Source: JAJFFW01 sp965263375
GTDB taxonomy: Bacteria > Pseudomonadota > Alphaproteobacteria > Caulobacterales > Parvularculaceae
Reading direction: 5' to 3'
NCBI GenBank assembly: GCA_965263375.1
Contig: OZ253669.1
Coordinates: 682,001-746,000 of the forward strand
DNA length: 64,000 bases
In this document: positions 9,129-18,772 of the stretch, in pieces
Layout of the letters: each line of letters begins with the position of its first letter
Numbering within the stretch: position 1 is the first letter of the stretch
Made by a program: the position numbers and the translations under genes
The notes under the pieces: model-generated
What the model was told of the DNA's origin: nothing
Database searches by the model: none
The model's input: only the letters and a program-made list of their open reading frames with translations

Positions 9129-9770
9129 TTAAAAAGCTCTATGACTTTGAAGTTCAAGCAAAATCCTCTGAAAAAAATCGTAGTGGCCCTGTTTATCTAG
9201 GTGAACCCCATCAATAGGTGAGGGGGAGATTTGGGATGTAGAGTAGCAGTACCGAACGCCGATATCTTGCGCCATCTCAATATAGTCGTTTGCTAGGGAA
9301 GGCTGTTTTTTTCTCGCGCCACTGAATAGTTTAGCGCGTTCTCCCGTTATCTCACCAAACTGAGGGGGTGCTACGACCAATACCGTTGGTTTTGGAAGGT
9401 CTTCAAATGGATCATTTGCGTTTCTCGCTTTTATGGCGAGTTTTTTTATAGCGTGCGTAACATCTTTTGAGGAAAGGTTGAAATGAGCCTTAAGGTCATT
9501 AGTACCAAGAGCAATAATAACCGTGCTTATTGGGGCATGTATTTGAAGTGCTTGTGTGAAGTACGGTTCAGCCGCATAACGACCAGCTTTAGGGTCTGGA
9601 TAAACTGCACTACGCCCACACAGCCCATCTTCAATGACTCTATAGTCTCTACCTAAAGCTTTTTGCAATAGAGCTGTCCAGCGAATTGTTTCGTCAAACC
9701 TTTGCTGTGAGCCGGGAATTAACCCCCAGGTGTTTGAGTCGCCAAAACAAAAGATGCGTTTCTCGTTCAT
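9129..9770 (-). CDS. SGNH/GDSL-family esterase-like hydrolase
   Basis: 213 residues with all SGNH blocks: FCFGDSNTWG (nucleophile Ser, block I), the Gly of EDGLCGRS (block II), ALGTNDLK (Asn, block III) and DGVHLDKQGH (catalytic Asp/His, block V). It resembles bacterial arylesterase/acyl-ester hydrolases of about 210 residues; no signal peptide, so cytoplasmic. It is the last gene of the minus-strand unit, 13 bases after the SLC13 carrier gene. That position suggests it hydrolyses an ester of the imported compound or an intermediate. Substrate unknown. Confidence 0.88.
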   Translation of the reverse strand: MNEKRIFCFGDSNTWGLIPGSQQRFDETIRWTALLQKALGRDYRVIEDGLCGRSAVYPDPKAGRYAAEPYFTQALQIHAPISTVIIALGTNDLKAHFNLSSKDVTHAIKKLAIKARNANDPFEDLPKPTVLVVAPPQFGEITGERAKLFSGARKKQPSLANDYIEMAQDIGVRYCYSTSQISPSPIDGVHLDKQGHYDFFQRILLELQSHRAF

Positions 9771-9783
9771 TCTGATAGAGATC

Positions 9784-11193
9784 TCATCTTAACAGCAAAT
9801 AACATAGCCCAGCGACTATCGGAGCGCTTACTAGGTTTAATCTGAAACCATAGCGGACCATAGTTCTTAGACTGACTTTACCAGTTCCAAAAATAACGGC
9901 GTTTGGGCCGGTGGCGAAAGGCATCATAAAAGCGCAACTTGCGCACATAACCGCCGGCGCCATAAGTAAGGCTGCTTCCGTTTCCATTGCCTGCGCAACC
10001 GCAGCAAGAACAGGCATAAAGATTGCGGCCGTTGCTGTATTGCTAACAAGTTCTGTCGTGAACGTAATAAGCAAGCAAATAAGTAATATCAGTAAGAATG
10101 TGGGCAGTGCGGAAATGATTGATAGTTGTGCCGCCATCATCTCGCTTAAACCAGAGGCTGAAAAAGCTTTTGATAACGATATTGCAGCTGCAAGGAGCAG
10201 CAATACCTCCCAAGGGATGTTTTTGGCTGATTCCCAGCTTAATAATTTTCCTCCATCATTGTTGGGCAGTAATGCAAGCAGCACCACGGCCAATAAGGCG
10301 ACCATACCATCGGAAGCGGCGGGCAAGTTTAGCGCCGCGCTCCACCCGCCAAATGGGTCGTTCCGGGTCAGCCATAATAGTGCAGTGCATGAGAAAACGA
10401 CGACGCAAATTAATTGGTCTTTGTTCCAGAGATTTGCCTGGGGGATATTGACAGCAATGTTTTTAGGGACTTTTAAAGCAAGTTGAAGGCAGACTAAAGA
10501 CAGCATAGCGATAACGGGCGGAAGAGCCATCAGCATCCAACCAAAAAATGTTACTTCGCTATTGGTGGAGTCGCTATAGGCCTGAAAAAATATGAGATTG
10601 GTAGGGCTTCCAATCGGGGTGCCAATTCCGCCAACACTGGCTCCATAGGCGATAGCTAACAGTAATGGAATGGCAAGTGCGCCTGATTTTTCTCTTTCTA
10701 TTATAGCAATGGCGACTGGAACTAACATGATCGCGGTTGCTGCGTTTGAAATCCACATGCTCAAGATGGCTGAGACAATGGTGAACCCAATAACAATACG
10801 TGTACTACTTTTTGTGCCGATAATATTTAGAAGGGTCAAAGCTAAATTGCGATGAGCGCCATTTTGAACGAGCGCCGCGGACAACATAAAGCCGCCCATA
10901 ATAAGGAAGACAATTTGATGCCCAAAAGATTGAGCAATGTCATCAACGCTTAGTATGGAAAATAGGGGAAATACGGCTAATGGAATAAGCGCAGTAAGGG
11001 GAATTGGTATAACTTCAAATACCCACCAGATAGCGCATAATAGGGTGACTCCTAATACAAAGCTTGGTGTGTGGGCGGCGCCTTGACATGACATAAGTAA
11101 ATAGCTTGCAACTGCCAGAACAGGGCCTGAAACTAAAGCGATAGGCTTAATATTGTCGACCATAAGCGACAAAGTAGGAGCGAAAGCGGTCAT
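9784..11193 (-). CDS. SLC13/DASS family anion symporter
   Basis: 469-residue inner membrane protein with about 11-12 hydrophobic segments. It has the two pseudo-symmetric SNT-type substrate-site motifs of DASS carriers: SNAATAIMLVPVA in the first half and SNTATAAIFMPVLAA in the second, plus GGIGTPIGSPTN. Family role: sodium-coupled uptake of di- or tricarboxylates or sulfate-like anions. Its start overlaps the stop of the upstream SDR gene (ATGA), so it belongs to the operon. An anionic, probably dicarboxylate-like substrate or intermediate fits the aldehyde dehydrogenase and ThDP enzyme nearby. Confidence 0.9.
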   Translation of the reverse strand: MTAFAPTLSLMVDNIKPIALVSGPVLAVASYLLMSCQGAAHTPSFVLGVTLLCAIWWVFEVIPIPLTALIPLAVFPLFSILSVDDIAQSFGHQIVFLIMGGFMLSAALVQNGAHRNLALTLLNIIGTKSSTRIVIGFTIVSAILSMWISNAATAIMLVPVAIAIIEREKSGALAIPLLLAIAYGASVGGIGTPIGSPTNLIFFQAYSDSTNSEVTFFGWMLMALPPVIAMLSLVCLQLALKVPKNIAVNIPQANLWNKDQLICVVVFSCTALLWLTRNDPFGGWSAALNLPAASDGMVALLAVVLLALLPNNDGGKLLSWESAKNIPWEVLLLLAAAISLSKAFSASGLSEMMAAQLSIISALPTFLLILLICLLITFTTELVSNTATAAIFMPVLAAVAQAMETEAALLMAPAVMCASCAFMMPFATGPNAVIFGTGKVSLRTMVRYGFRLNLVSAPIVAGLCYLLLR

Positions 11194-11966
11194 ATATTTT
11201 TACGCGAATGTTCCTGTGCTTCACGAATGGCAACGCCGCCAGCCGTGAAGCCGCCGTCTACAAATAGAGTTTGTCCATTTATATAAGTTGAGCGCGGCCC
11301 AGCCAAGAAATTTACCGCATCGGCCATTTCCTCAGCATCGCCATATCGACCGAGTGGAATGGTCGTGTGGTAGTCTTCACGCATTTGCGGTGAGTGGTTT
11401 GCGCGTGCCGGTTCTGTGTCGACAGGGCCAGGGCCAATAGCGTTCGCATTAATGCCAAAAGGGCCGAGTTCAACGGCTAGCTGCCTTGTGAAATGGATAA
11501 TCGCCGCCTTGCTTGTTCCATAGGCGACACGGGCGAAACCAGCGCGCACGCCGGATACTGATGCGATATTAATAATACGTCCGCTACCGGCCTTGGCCAT
11601 ATGACGCCCTATGGTCTGGCTCATGATGAACATGCCGGTGATATTGACGTTCAGCATGCGGGTCCAGTCTTCAAGGGTAATTTCGAAGAATGGTTTTAGC
11701 CCCCCAATCCCAGCATTATTGACCAGAATGTCGACTTCACCGTGGTCTTTCCGGGTAAATGCGGCAAGAGCCTTTACTTCAGCAGGGTCGGTAATATCGC
11801 ACCGAAAATAGGTTGACCCTAGTTCCTTAGCCGTTGCTGTTGCGGCTTGTTCATCGGCGTCAGCAATCACAATATTTGCACCCTCGGCTTTTAACCCGTT
11901 GGCGATTGCTTTACCTATCCCTTTTGCGCCGCCGGTCACAATTGCGACCTTTCCTTGCAATGACAC
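11190..11966 (-). CDS. SDR family oxidoreductase
   Basis: 258 residues, classical short-chain dehydrogenase. Rossmann TGGAKGIGKAIA, NNAGIGG, active site ASVSGVRAGFARVAYGTSK (Ser-Tyr-Lys) and C-terminal GQTLFVDGG. Asp at the end of the second strand (IVIADAD) suggests NAD preference. It probably oxidises or reduces a hydroxyl/keto group of the compound handled by this operon. It lies 34 bases after the ThDP enzyme gene and overlaps the SLC13 gene by four bases. Confidence 0.92.
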   Translation of the reverse strand: MSLQGKVAIVTGGAKGIGKAIANGLKAEGANIVIADADEQAATATAKELGSTYFRCDITDPAEVKALAAFTRKDHGEVDILVNNAGIGGLKPFFEITLEDWTRMLNVNITGMFIMSQTIGRHMAKAGSGRIINIASVSGVRAGFARVAYGTSKAAIIHFTRQLAVELGPFGINANAIGPGPVDTEPARANHSPQMREDYHTTIPLGRYGDAEEMADAVNFLAGPRSTYINGQTLFVDGGFTAGGVAIREAQEHSRKNI

Positions 11967-12000
11967 GTTTCCGTCTCCTCTTTACTCTGTTATGCTTCCC

Positions 12001-13764
12001 TTATACGGGGCGATCGCCTTTGGTTACTTTCAGTGTACGATTATCAACACCGGGCAACATATGTGCAGGGTCACGGGTCACCACCACATCTATGATACTT
12101 GGTCGATCGCGTTCCTCGTTGGCGGTGCGGATGGCGCCGTTCAACTCCTCAGGGTCCTCAACACGTATGCCGTGACAGCCAAAAGCTTCAGCGATCTTTG
12201 CATAATTCATATCCGTCAAATCGCTGGATTGAAACTCGCCATACATAGCATGTTGAAGCGCTTTAATATACCCCGAAGCGGCATTGTTCACAATCATCAG
12301 TGTAAATGGTGTTTTTGCCCGTAAGGCAGTTTCAAGTTCACCAATAACCATATTAAAGCCCCCATCGCCTGTCAGTGCAACAACTGGTTGGTCTGGGGCT
12401 GCCAGTTGTGATCCCAAAGCGCCGGGCAAGCCGTAACCAATTGATGCAAAACCACGATCTGCGACGAAACGCCGACCTGCTGATTTTGTGTCATACAATA
12501 GACCGCCCCAGTGGGCTGCAAAGCCACCGTCTGCGACAAGAATGGATTCTTCCGGCATCGCGTCATTAAGTTCATTCAGCATACGGCCAACATTAATCGG
12601 TGTTTCCTTTGCTTCAAGCTTTGCTCGCGCTTCCTCCCGCCATTTAGACATACGTGTTGGGACTTCGGCAATATAGGACGCGCGATTGTCCTGCATAAGC
12701 TTAGCTTCTTGATGAAGCGCATCATTAAGATCTTTAAGGCCAAGGCTAGCGTCGCCAACGAGAGCGATATGCGCCTTTGTGGTTCTGCCAATTTCTTCTG
12801 GATGGCTGTCTAAATGGATGAGCGGTACATTACGATTGAACAATTGGAAGCGTTTTGTGGCGATTTCACCAAGCTTACAGCCCACAACGATAAAGCAATC
12901 AGCCGTTTCAATAAGATCATTGGCGATCCGAGAATAGCGTCCAAAAAGGCCAGCGGATAATTGGTGAGAACATGCAATCGCTCCTTTTCCGGAGAGAGTA
13001 TGAGCGATAGGAATGGACTGGGCTTCAGCGAAATGCTGCAACGGTTCATAAGCTTGCGCGATGTGAATGCCGCCGCCAACAAGCAATAAAGGGCGCTCCG
13101 CCTTCGCGATTAGAGCCGCCGCTGCTTCGATATCTTGGGCGGCCGGACGTGAGCGGTAAGCAGGATAGGTGGTTGTTTCCTGCCTAATCCAAAAGTCATC
13201 GACTTGGAATGCGTAATTGTCGTGGGCTACATCTTCTGGCACATCGACGACAACTGGGCCTGGGCGGCCTGAAGTTGCGACAGCGAACGCGCGACGCACC
13301 AGTTCGGGAACTCTTGCTGTGCGTTCGATGCGGATAACTTCTTTGACGGCCGGCGCAAGAATTTCAAGCTGACGCGTTTCTTGAGTCATGTTTTTCCAAG
13401 AATGATCCCTGTGCGTATTGCCGATAAAAACAACTTGCGGAATGCCTGCGTTGTAAGATTCGACCAGGCCAGTGACCAAATTCGTAGCGCCTGGGCCTAG
13501 CGTTGCATCACAAAGGCCAGGCTTGTTGGAAACCCGCGCATAGGCGTCCGCTGCAAATGCTGCGCATCGTTCATCGTTGACGAGATGGTGAGTTAGTCCT
13601 TTTTTACGTAAAGCTTCATAAAAGGGCAAAAGCTGAAAACCGCCCATGCCAAAGACGGGACCAATGTTAGCCCTGGCCAATATCTCAACAATGGCTTCCC
13701 CCCCGGTCATAGTTAGACCGTCGCTATCGGGATCGGGTGTTTCAACAACATCCAAGTCGTACAT
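12001..13764 (-). CDS. Thiamine-diphosphate-dependent enzyme (acetolactate synthase/decarboxylase type)
   Basis: 587 residues with the three-domain layout of the ThDP POX/ALS family. N-terminal Pyr domain with the activating Glu (NDERCAAFAADAYAR, E65), a central DHS-like domain, and the C-terminal PP domain with the Mg/ThDP motif GDGGFNMVIGELETA...NN (GDG near 466). The family decarboxylates 2-oxo acids and may condense the product with an acceptor or release an aldehyde. The linked succinate-semialdehyde-type dehydrogenase across the regulator is consistent with release of an aldehyde, but the substrate is not known. It sits 11 bases after the duplicated unknown gene. Confidence 0.9.
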   Translation of the reverse strand: MYDLDVVETPDPDSDGLTMTGGEAIVEILARANIGPVFGMGGFQLLPFYEALRKKGLTHHLVNDERCAAFAADAYARVSNKPGLCDATLGPGATNLVTGLVESYNAGIPQVVFIGNTHRDHSWKNMTQETRQLEILAPAVKEVIRIERTARVPELVRRAFAVATSGRPGPVVVDVPEDVAHDNYAFQVDDFWIRQETTTYPAYRSRPAAQDIEAAAALIAKAERPLLLVGGGIHIAQAYEPLQHFAEAQSIPIAHTLSGKGAIACSHQLSAGLFGRYSRIANDLIETADCFIVVGCKLGEIATKRFQLFNRNVPLIHLDSHPEEIGRTTKAHIALVGDASLGLKDLNDALHQEAKLMQDNRASYIAEVPTRMSKWREEARAKLEAKETPINVGRMLNELNDAMPEESILVADGGFAAHWGGLLYDTKSAGRRFVADRGFASIGYGLPGALGSQLAAPDQPVVALTGDGGFNMVIGELETALRAKTPFTLMIVNNAASGYIKALQHAMYGEFQSSDLTDMNYAKIAEAFGCHGIRVEDPEELNGAIRTANEERDRPSIIDVVVTRDPAHMLPGVDNRTLKVTKGDRPV

Positions 13765-13775
13765 AATTTTTACCT

Positions 13776-14591
13776 TTACGCAGTTTCATTCAGTAAATTG
13801 ATTAAGTCTTTAACTGGCTGGCGCTTCCTTGCTCCGAGCAAAAATGCGGCTTCATTTGCGTGAGAAATAACTCCAGTTTCATATGTGGACCGACCATCAC
13901 CAATCCGTGCAGACCAAGCGTCTACGGCGATGCCAGCGAGGTTGGCCTTATTCATCGCCTCCAGACGGCTAATGCCCGCATTTTCGATCCCAATGCCTGC
14001 ATCATTAAAGGCTGCTAATTTGACTTTTGCTTTTATGGCCGACGATGCTTTGGCGCCGGGTAGCCCGCCATGGGAGCCTGTGATAACAATAGCGCCTTCG
14101 TCTTCAGGACAGACGAGTGAGGCGGAGTCGACAACAACCATCGTATTAAATTTTTTTGTATTGCCTAATGGGATTCTAAATCTGTGCTCAGATGTATGTC
14201 GGTCGCAGGTTTTTTGTTTTTTTCTAGGCGTAAGCTCACCCAATAAAATTGATACCTTATTAATCGGCATACCGATTATCAATCCGGCTTGTTTTGCTGA
14301 TTCGTTTAGATGGCTGACTACGCCGCGTTGTAACATATCATTTGGATCGCCGATGCGTGCGCTTAAGTGGGACGCGGTGGCGGCCGGGATGCCTGCATCA
14401 TCTAAGAGTGCAAGCCCAGCAATCCCGGCATTATCGCATCCGACCCCGGCATCATGCGCGATAAGAGAGGCGACGCCGGCGCTGACGGCGTATTCACCGG
14501 TCAATATTCCGCAGTGTGAGCCTACGATAGCATGTCTGTTTGTGTCGGATGGGCGAAGCTCCGTTATTGACCCAAGAATAAGACGCGCCAT
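13776..14591 (-). CDS. Internally duplicated protein of unknown function, first gene of IclR-controlled operon
   Basis: 271 residues that I do not assign to a named family. Two halves repeat each other with an offset of about 150 residues: GSHCG (24-28) and GSHGG (172-176); HDAGVGCDNAGI (46-57) and NDAGIGIENAGI (196-207); SARIGD (77-82) and SARIGD (227-232); GVVSHLNE (90-97) and GVISHANE (240-247). A basic linker (TPRKKQK, 121-127) joins them. The paired conserved Ser, His, Asp and Asn suggest a two-lobed enzyme with an active site between lobes. It has no signal peptide or membrane segment. As first gene before a ThDP enzyme, SDR, carrier and esterase, it probably acts on the pathway substrate. 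It is not a recognisable cyanuric acid hydrolase/barbiturase, which has three repeats. Confidence 0.75.
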   Translation of the reverse strand: MARLILGSITELRPSDTNRHAIVGSHCGILTGEYAVSAGVASLIAHDAGVGCDNAGIAGLALLDDAGIPAATASHLSARIGDPNDMLQRGVVSHLNESAKQAGLIIGMPINKVSILLGELTPRKKQKTCDRHTSEHRFRIPLGNTKKFNTMVVVDSASLVCPEDEGAIVITGSHGGLPGAKASSAIKAKVKLAAFNDAGIGIENAGISRLEAMNKANLAGIAVDAWSARIGDGRSTYETGVISHANEAAFLLGARKRQPVKDLINLLNETA

Positions 14592-14603
14592 TGCATTGAC
14601 CTT

Positions 14604-14645
14604 AATATCCGATAAACGGATTGATATATTTGCTTATCGGATATT
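14604..14645. promoter_or_regulatory. Inverted repeat / probable IclR operator before unknown-ThDP-SDR-SLC13 operon
   Basis: AATATCCGATAA (14604-14615) is the exact inverse of TTATCGGATATT (14634-14645). Inside it, TCCGATAAACGGA (14608-14620) nearly matches the perfect palindrome TCCGTTAAACGGA found at the divergent IclR/receptor promoter. It ends 13 bases upstream of the operon's first start codon, where bound protein would block transcription. Confidence 0.7.
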
Positions 14646-14825
14646 GAGCACGGGACAGGTTCGCCTGTCAACCAGGGATGGATTGTCCCGGTTAATACAA
14701 ATTCGGACTGCGGCGCGAGCAGTAAGTCGGCTAAGTTTTCGGCTAGAAAGGGCAATGCGCACGAAATTGCGCTTCATTTGGACTGCAAAGCAGAGGGGGG
14801 ATAAACCCTTGGCTTTGGGATAGAC

Positions 14826-15650
14826 TTATTTCGCGACTGAATAGCGCTTGGCGTATGCCGTGTTTAAAACGTCACAAGCTTCATTTTCGATTGCTTCGGC
14901 TTCACTGCGTAAGAGCGCGGCAATTTCTTTGATGCGTTCGTCGTTTAGGCGGCTAGAAATAGCGGCGACGCTTATGGCTCCCACTGCTTCGCCATTTTTT
15001 TTGCACACGGGAACTGCAATCGCAGACATGCCAGAAATCAGTTTTTCCTGATTGATTGCGTAGCCTGACCGTTTTGTGTCGGCAATTGCACTGATTAAAT
15101 ACTCATTATCAATAGTATAATTCAGCCGAGTTTTTTCCTGATGCTTTAGAAGTTCTGATATGCGTTCTGCTGATTGAAAAGCCATTAAGGCAAGGCTGCC
15201 GGCGCCGACGCCAAGGGGCCGACGGTCCCCAATATTTAATGTTAGCGTCCGAATCGGATAGGCGCCTTCACGCCGGTCGACGCAAACCGCATCATCGCCC
15301 GACGTTAAGCTGAAATAAACAGTGTCTTCAGTACGGGCGGCGATGTTGCTAAGGCGCTCATCTACGAAGGGTAGTAAGCCATATCTGTCTGTTGCTTTTG
15401 CGGCCCATGAAACCAACTGAATGCCCAAAAAATAACGATTTTTATCAGCATCATGATCAATAAACCCATACGTAACAAGGCCATTAAGCAGTCGGTGGAC
15501 AGTTGCGACGCCTAATTGCGTGTCTTCAATAACATCAGTCATGCGCAGGCCATAAGGACCCGCTTTAGATATAGCGTCGATAACCATGGCGGCGCGGGCG
15601 ACATTTTGATGTTCGCCTCGTTTTTTTGGGGGAGCTTTTTCTTCCGCCAT
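14826..15650 (-). CDS. IclR family transcriptional regulator
   Basis: 274 residues. N-terminal winged helix-turn-helix (about 17-75, GLRMTDVIEDTQLGVATVHRL) and C-terminal IclR effector-binding domain (about 90-265, with GDDAVCVDRREG, GVGAGSLALMAF and KRSGYAINQEKLISGMSAIAVPV). IclR proteins control local aromatic or organic-acid catabolism in answer to the substrate. It lies between the minus-strand operon and the plus-strand TonB receptor, and matching palindromes at both promoters suggest it controls both. Start ATG at 15648-15650. Confidence 0.93.
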   Translation of the reverse strand: MAEEKAPPKKRGEHQNVARAAMVIDAISKAGPYGLRMTDVIEDTQLGVATVHRLLNGLVTYGFIDHDADKNRYFLGIQLVSWAAKATDRYGLLPFVDERLSNIAARTEDTVYFSLTSGDDAVCVDRREGAYPIRTLTLNIGDRRPLGVGAGSLALMAFQSAERISELLKHQEKTRLNYTIDNEYLISAIADTKRSGYAINQEKLISGMSAIAVPVCKKNGEAVGAISVAAISSRLNDERIKEIAALLRSEAEAIENEACDVLNTAYAKRYSVAK

Positions 15651-15756
15651 TTTCGTCCTTTCTGTTGTTGCTTGACTGCATCACGACTGAGATCAACCGA
15701 CATCATCATACTGTTTGGGTTGACCAAACGAAAATATTTGTGATACCGATTTATAT

Positions 15757-15783
15757 AACGGATAAAATTATCCGTTAAACGGA
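15757..15783. promoter_or_regulatory. Probable IclR operators in the iclR / TonB receptor divergent promoter
   Basis: Two overlapping palindromes: AACGGATAA-AA-TTATCCGTT (15757-15776, 9-bp arms) and TCCGTT-A-AACGGA (15771-15783). The second matches the site at 14608-14620 except for one base in an arm. A separate GTTTGG-5-CCAAAC pair lies at 15713-15729. Placement between iclR and the receptor gene suits autoregulation plus receptor control. Confidence 0.72.
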
Positions 15784-15856
15784 ATATTAAATTTCGCTCA
15801 AAGGTCAAGTCAAAAGAGCGAACGTGATAAAACTAGTAACAAGGGAGGGGCTAAGC

Positions 15857-18745
15857 ATGTCGCAGTCTCAAACATCACTTCGGAAGTTTCGCCGATTAGC
15901 CGTGCTAGGCGTATCGGCTATCGCTATCTCGACGGGAAATGCTGTTGCACAAGGGGTGGAAACTGTGCCTGAGCAAACGCAGGCAAATGAACAAGCCGGG
16001 TCGGATGTAATCGTCGTGACCGGTTCTAATGTCCGCACGTCCACTTTCACTAGCCGCGTGCCTGTCGATGTCGTTGACCGGACAAAACTTGAAGCTGCTA
16101 ACGCGAACCAACTTATCGATGTGCTTGTCGATATACCGGCGAACACAGGTTCGTTGTTTGCTGAAGAAGCAGGTTTAACGGCGGGAACAGGGCAATTTAA
16201 TATTCGTGGACTTGGGCTTGCGTCAACACTGACATTAGTCAATGGCCGCCGTGGCGGCGTTTCGCCGGTCGCTGATTCAAGCGGCGCAGATTTTACCGAT
16301 ATCAACCAATTCCCGCTTTCCATGGTTGAGCGGGTTGAAGTGTTAAAAGATGGCGCCTCAGCCGTATACGGTTCAGAAGCTGTTTCGGGGGTTGCAAATA
16401 TTATCACCCGTAAGGGCTTTGAAGGCTTTGAATTATCTGGTTCTTATGAAGACGCGTCGAACAATGCATATTCTGTCAGCGTCGCTGCCGGTAAGCGTTT
16501 TGATGATGCTACGTTTAATTTTTATGCGACGTACTATCACCAATCTCGCAATAATCGCGGTGATTTTGATTGGCTCGTCGATCGTATTCATGGGGGTGAC
16601 ATGATCGGCCGCTCTCGGCTTCTTTCAGCGTCTGGTTCACCTGGCACCTATTTCCCAGCCACCTTTAATACGGATGGCGATCCTATCGGACTTTCTGGTG
16701 GTTCCGGTTTTGCTGATCCAGATTGTCAAGCTGCGGGCGGCATTTTCCCAATCCGAGACGATGGAACTACGAACACATCATTCTGTCGCCACTCCTTCTT
16801 TAATCAGCAGTCAGTCATCCCTGAGGCGAACCGAATTCAAGCTTTTACCGAATTTGAGATGGCGATTTCTGACAGCATTACTTATTACAATGAAGCGAGT
16901 TATTCGCGGAATGTGATGCGTGATGATAATGGCCCCTTACCAACCAATAATGGTTTGATCGCAGCTAATGGAGCAGGACGCGTGTTTATCCCTGCGGATC
17001 ATCCATTTAACTTCTTTATTGAAGATCCATCAGACCCAACCGCTTTAGTTTATATTGATCCTGCGTCTTGGGACAATGCAATCCATACAGCAGTTCCGCT
17101 TTCTGCGTCTATGCGACCACTAGGGGATGACTTTAACGCCTCCGGCATTAAAGCCCATGATCAGCGCCGTGAGTTTAACTATGGCCGACTTGTCAATGGA
17201 TTTGAGGTTGATGCCACTGACACGTGGCAGCTTAACGCCTCTCACATGGTAGCTTGGTCGAACCTTAGCAATTCAATTCCGCTGACTTACATTATGGATA
17301 CGTTCAACCAACTAGTAGTTGATGGCGAGTGGAACCCATTTGGAACGCGTATCGCAAACCCGACGCTTGTATCGCCAAAGGATGGGACAAGTATTGCAGG
17401 CTCACCAGACACGGTGCGCGATCAATTCTTGACGACAGCGACACGGGATATTCGTACAGTCCAAAACGTAGTGGACATAATTGCAACTGGCGAAATAGGT
17501 GACTTCGGCACCGGCCCAATCGGCGTCGCTGTTGGTGGACAGTATCGTAACCTTGAGCTCACCGATACGCCAGATGCACTTGTTGCCTCTGGGCAAGCGG
17601 CCCGTAACAGTTTGAGCTTCCCAGTGGAAGGCAGCCAGACAGTATGGGCTGGTTTTGCTGAAGCAGTTATTCCGCTTGGTGATCGTGCGGAAGTTCAGGT
17701 TGCAGTGCGTCATGAAGATTATGGCAGCTTTGGATCATCAACAGACCCAAAAGTCGCGGCGGAAGTAAACGCCGCCGATTGGCTTACCCTTCGCGGATCT
17801 TGGGGCACAGCTTTCCAAGCGCCGACAATCCGTCAAACAGCTGAACAAACCAATTTTGAATTTATTGACGACTCTGCCTTCCAAGGCGGTGGCGGCGCTG
17901 TTTGCGGTGCGGGCGGGCCTAGCCAGGGCGTGTTGGTTCGTACTCGTGGCAATTCAGACCTTGAGGCGCAAAATTCGCGCAGCTTTACAATTGGCGCAAT
18001 TTTGAATTTTTTCAATTCCTTAGATGTCAGCGCTGATTATTGGAATTACAAATATGAAGGTCTGATTGCCCCAGGCCTTAATGGTCAAACCATTGTGGAT
18101 AATGATTGTAATGATGACGGCATCCCTAATGATCCGCGAGTTCTTCGCGACGGCAGCGGTCAGCTAACGGAAGTTCTTACATCATTCGAAAATGTTGGTC
18201 GGGTAGAGACAGACGGTCTTGACCTTTCCTTCGCCTACCAACTGCCAGCGTCATCATTTGGTGATGTTTCAATTCGCACAGATGTCGCTTATGTGCGCAA
18301 ATTTGATGTGTTTGGTTCAAGCGGTGGGGCTTTTGACGGCGCAGGCAGCAGGAACGCTACAAACAATTTCAACACCTTGCCGAAGTGGCGTGGTAATGCT
18401 GCGATCAACTGGGCCAACAATATTCATAGTGCGAATGTTACAATACGCTACATCGACGGTTATGATAACGATCAAAGCAACAATGCGCCGATCGATAGTT
18501 TTACCACCGTTGATTTGCAGTATGGCGTGGATTTGACTGATTTTACTGGAACAGAAAATAGTCGCATCATGATTGGCGCCCAAAATATCTTTGATCAAGA
18601 TCCGCCTGCTTTAATCAGATATGATTCTAGCGGACAGCTTATCAGCGGCACCATTGCTGATATCGACCGGCCTGGCTATGATGCCCGTGCAGGCCATTCC
18701 TTCCGTGGCCGGGTTCTATACGCACGCTTTGTGCAAGGCTTTTAA
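15857..18745 (+). CDS. TonB-dependent outer membrane receptor (IclR-linked)
   Basis: 962 residues from the ATG at 15857, which has a strong GGGAGGGG nine bases upstream; the 33-base upstream extension is not needed. Signal peptide to about AVAQ (residue 31), TonB-box region DVIVVTGSNVR, plug with NIRGLGLASTLTLVNGRRG and VEVLKDGASAVYGSEAVSGV, then a long barrel ending in RFVQGF. It is expected to import the substrate of the adjacent IclR-controlled genes across the outer membrane, with the SLC13 carrier doing the inner membrane step. Two Cys-containing loops lie around residues 290-315 and 675-685. Confidence 0.95.
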   Translation: MSQSQTSLRKFRRLAVLGVSAIAISTGNAVAQGVETVPEQTQANEQAGSDVIVVTGSNVRTSTFTSRVPVDVVDRTKLEAANANQLIDVLVDIPANTGSLFAEEAGLTAGTGQFNIRGLGLASTLTLVNGRRGGVSPVADSSGADFTDINQFPLSMVERVEVLKDGASAVYGSEAVSGVANIITRKGFEGFELSGSYEDASNNAYSVSVAAGKRFDDATFNFYATYYHQSRNNRGDFDWLVDRIHGGDMIGRSRLLSASGSPGTYFPATFNTDGDPIGLSGGSGFADPDCQAAGGIFPIRDDGTTNTSFCRHSFFNQQSVIPEANRIQAFTEFEMAISDSITYYNEASYSRNVMRDDNGPLPTNNGLIAANGAGRVFIPADHPFNFFIEDPSDPTALVYIDPASWDNAIHTAVPLSASMRPLGDDFNASGIKAHDQRREFNYGRLVNGFEVDATDTWQLNASHMVAWSNLSNSIPLTYIMDTFNQLVVDGEWNPFGTRIANPTLVSPKDGTSIAGSPDTVRDQFLTTATRDIRTVQNVVDIIATGEIGDFGTGPIGVAVGGQYRNLELTDTPDALVASGQAARNSLSFPVEGSQTVWAGFAEAVIPLGDRAEVQVAVRHEDYGSFGSSTDPKVAAEVNAADWLTLRGSWGTAFQAPTIRQTAEQTNFEFIDDSAFQGGGGAVCGAGGPSQGVLVRTRGNSDLEAQNSRSFTIGAILNFFNSLDVSADYWNYKYEGLIAPGLNGQTIVDNDCNDDGIPNDPRVLRDGSGQLTEVLTSFENVGRVETDGLDLSFAYQLPASSFGDVSIRTDVAYVRKFDVFGSSGGAFDGAGSRNATNNFNTLPKWRGNAAINWANNIHSANVTIRYIDGYDNDQSNNAPIDSFTTVDLQYGVDLTDFTGTENSRIMIGAQNIFDQDPPALIRYDSSGQLISGTIADIDRPGYDARAGHSFRGRVLYARFVQGF

Positions 18746-18772
18746 GCTGAAAGAAATTTGACATTCGGGGGG

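Noticed and set aside
12001..13764. Acetolactate synthase (IlvB) for branched-chain amino acid synthesis
   Set aside because: No small regulatory subunit gene follows, and the gene sits inside a catabolic IclR-linked operon; only the broader ThDP family is supported.
13776..14591. Cyanuric acid hydrolase/barbiturase identity for the duplicated protein
   Set aside because: That family has three repeats with Ser-Gly-Gly and Lys dyads; here there are two repeats with different motifs.
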